The translations under genes and the position numbers were made by a program. From contig JAQCAK010000095.1 of the NCBI GenBank assembly GCA_027621895.1, positions 1-7,037 on the forward strand: DNA of 7,037 nt, written 5' to 3'. Below the pieces are notes generated by a model. It saw only the letters and a program-made list of their open reading frames with translations. It ran no database searches and had not been told where the DNA came from. Origin of the DNA: Pseudomonadota bacterium (GTDB lineage Bacteria; Pseudomonadota; Gammaproteobacteria; Pseudomonadales; Azotimanducaceae). This document shows positions 6,297 through 7,037 of the stretch, one piece after another. Each line of letters begins with the position of its first letter. Position 1 is the stretch's first letter.

Positions 6297-7037
6297 ATGA
6301 AAACCATGAGCCACGCCGTCAGCATTGAACTGGAAGACAACCGGGGAACTGTCACAGGTTACTGTGATCCGACGTTCGAGTCTGTTCTTGAAGCTTTCGT
6401 CACAAACTTCCACGATCGTGAAGAACAGGGGGCATCCGTCTGCATCAACGTGGAGGGCGAGACCGTCGTTGACCTGTGGGGTGGGCACCGGCATCCGAAG
6501 CAGGATGACGACTGGCAGGCGGATACCCTGACCGTCGTCCACTCGGTGACCAAGGCAGCCGTTGCCCTGTGTGCCCATGTCCTGATTGCCGAGGGCCGGC
6601 TTGACCCGCACGCACCGGTCATCGATTACTGGCCGGAATTTGGCCAGGCCGGCAAGTCCGGCGTCACGTTTTCAATGCTGCTGAATCATTCGGCCGGACT
6701 TGCAGCCCTGCGCCAGCCGCTCAAGCCAGGTGCCTACCTGGACTGGGATTACATGGTCGCGGCGCTTGCCGCCGAAACCCCTTTCTGGGAACCCGGTACC
6801 CGCAATGGTTATCACATGTCGACCTTTGGCTGGACGGTGGGTGAGGTCGTGCGACGTGTTTCAGGGCAATCGCTGGGTGAGTTTTTCCGGGACAGGATCG
6901 CCGGTCCCCTGCAGCTGGATTTTCATATTGGTCTGCCGGACGAGGAACATCACCGGGTATCCCGCGTCCTGAGATGGACACCGAAAAAAGATGATCCGGT
7001 CTCACCGTTTACCCATGCCCTGCTGGCGGATCGGGAG
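6297..7037 (+). CDS. Serine hydrolase, beta-lactamase/class VIII esterase-like, N-terminal part (3' end outside window)
   Basis: An open reading frame of 247 codons with no stop before the window end; the rest of the protein is missing. Numbering from ATG 6306, it shows GYCDPTFESVLEAF (18-31), GETVVDLWGG (51-60), the nucleophile motif SVTK (Ser80, Lys83) in VVHSVTKAAVAL, LLNHSAGL (125-132), the second catalytic motif GYHMSTFGW (168-176, Tyr169) and GEFFRDRIAGPL (191-202). This order is that of class C beta-lactamase-related carboxylesterases (family VIII type), where Ser and Lys of SxxK plus Tyr act together. Such enzymes usually hydrolyse short esters or lipids rather than antibiotics. No signal peptide is seen, so a cytosolic location is likely. 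Two in-frame ATGs (6297, 6306) are possible; neither has a clear ribosome binding site and an in-frame stop at 6291-6293 excludes anything longer. It is divergent from the MCT-like transporter, which might import its substrate or product (inference). Confidence 0.88.
   Translation, partial: MKTMSHAVSIELEDNRGTVTGYCDPTFESVLEAFVTNFHDREEQGASVCINVEGETVVDLWGGHRHPKQDDDWQADTLTVVHSVTKAAVALCAHVLIAEGRLDPHAPVIDYWPEFGQAGKSGVTFSMLLNHSAGLAALRQPLKPGAYLDWDYMVAALAAETPFWEPGTRNGYHMSTFGWTVGEVVRRVSGQSLGEFFRDRIAGPLQLDFHIGLPDEEHHRVSRVLRWTPKKDDPVSPFTHALLADRE

Noticed and set aside
6274..6300. Eight-codon mini-ORF (MPIPNDER) before the hydrolase gene
   Set aside because: Too short and without composition typical of attenuator leaders; probably chance.
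5880..6611. 243-codon minus-strand open frame spanning the divergent region and the hydrolase start
   Set aside because: It crosses an intergenic region and is antisense to clear hydrolase motifs; no family resemblance.
1..7037. Defence system, mobile element, CRISPR, tRNA or rRNA
   Set aside because: Every substantial coding frame is explained by metabolic, transport or TPR families, and no spaced repeats, terminal inverted repeats or RNA-gene structures were seen.

Overview
The window looks like an ordinary, gene-dense piece of a GC-rich proteobacterial chromosome. Support comes from tight gene packing, overlapping start and stop codons, two GTG starts and a Gram-negative-style secreted TPR protein. 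A marine or environmental gammaproteobacterium is my best guess from the gene families, but no phylogenetic marker is present to prove it. I see no rRNA, tRNA, CRISPR array, insertion sequence or phage gene, and no stretch over 300 bases without a gene.

Layout: (1) 1-417 (+) is the C-terminal part of a short-chain dehydrogenase/reductase (SDR) cut by the window edge. (2) 426-1835 (+) is an MFS transporter of the UMF1/Atg22-like type. It starts at a GTG eight bases after the SDR stop, and both codons lie inside one strong hairpin. (3) 1841-2695 (-) is a secreted TPR-repeat protein, convergent with the transporter and only five bases from it. (4) 2696-2883 is a divergent control region with several short palindromes. 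(5) 2884-4026 (+) is a nitronate monooxygenase-family flavoprotein, and 4019-4819 (+) is a complete classical SDR overlapping it by 8 bases. (6) 4787-6112 (-) is a second MFS transporter (MCT/OFA-like), whose 3' end overlaps the SDR 3' end by 33 bases. (7) 6113-6296 is a second divergent control region. (8) 6297-7037 (+) is the N-terminal part of a serine beta-lactamase-fold hydrolase/esterase running off the window.

Taken together, there are two SDR oxidoreductases, a flavin-dependent oxidoreductase, an esterase-type hydrolase and two transporters. That set fits an accessory catabolic neighbourhood for small organic molecules: uptake or export, ester hydrolysis, alcohol/ketone and flavin-dependent oxidation. 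The substrate cannot be read from the sequence. No known or clearly new multi-gene system is visible. The most unusual signals are at gene junctions, above all the hairpin that encloses both the SDR stop codon and the transporter start codon.
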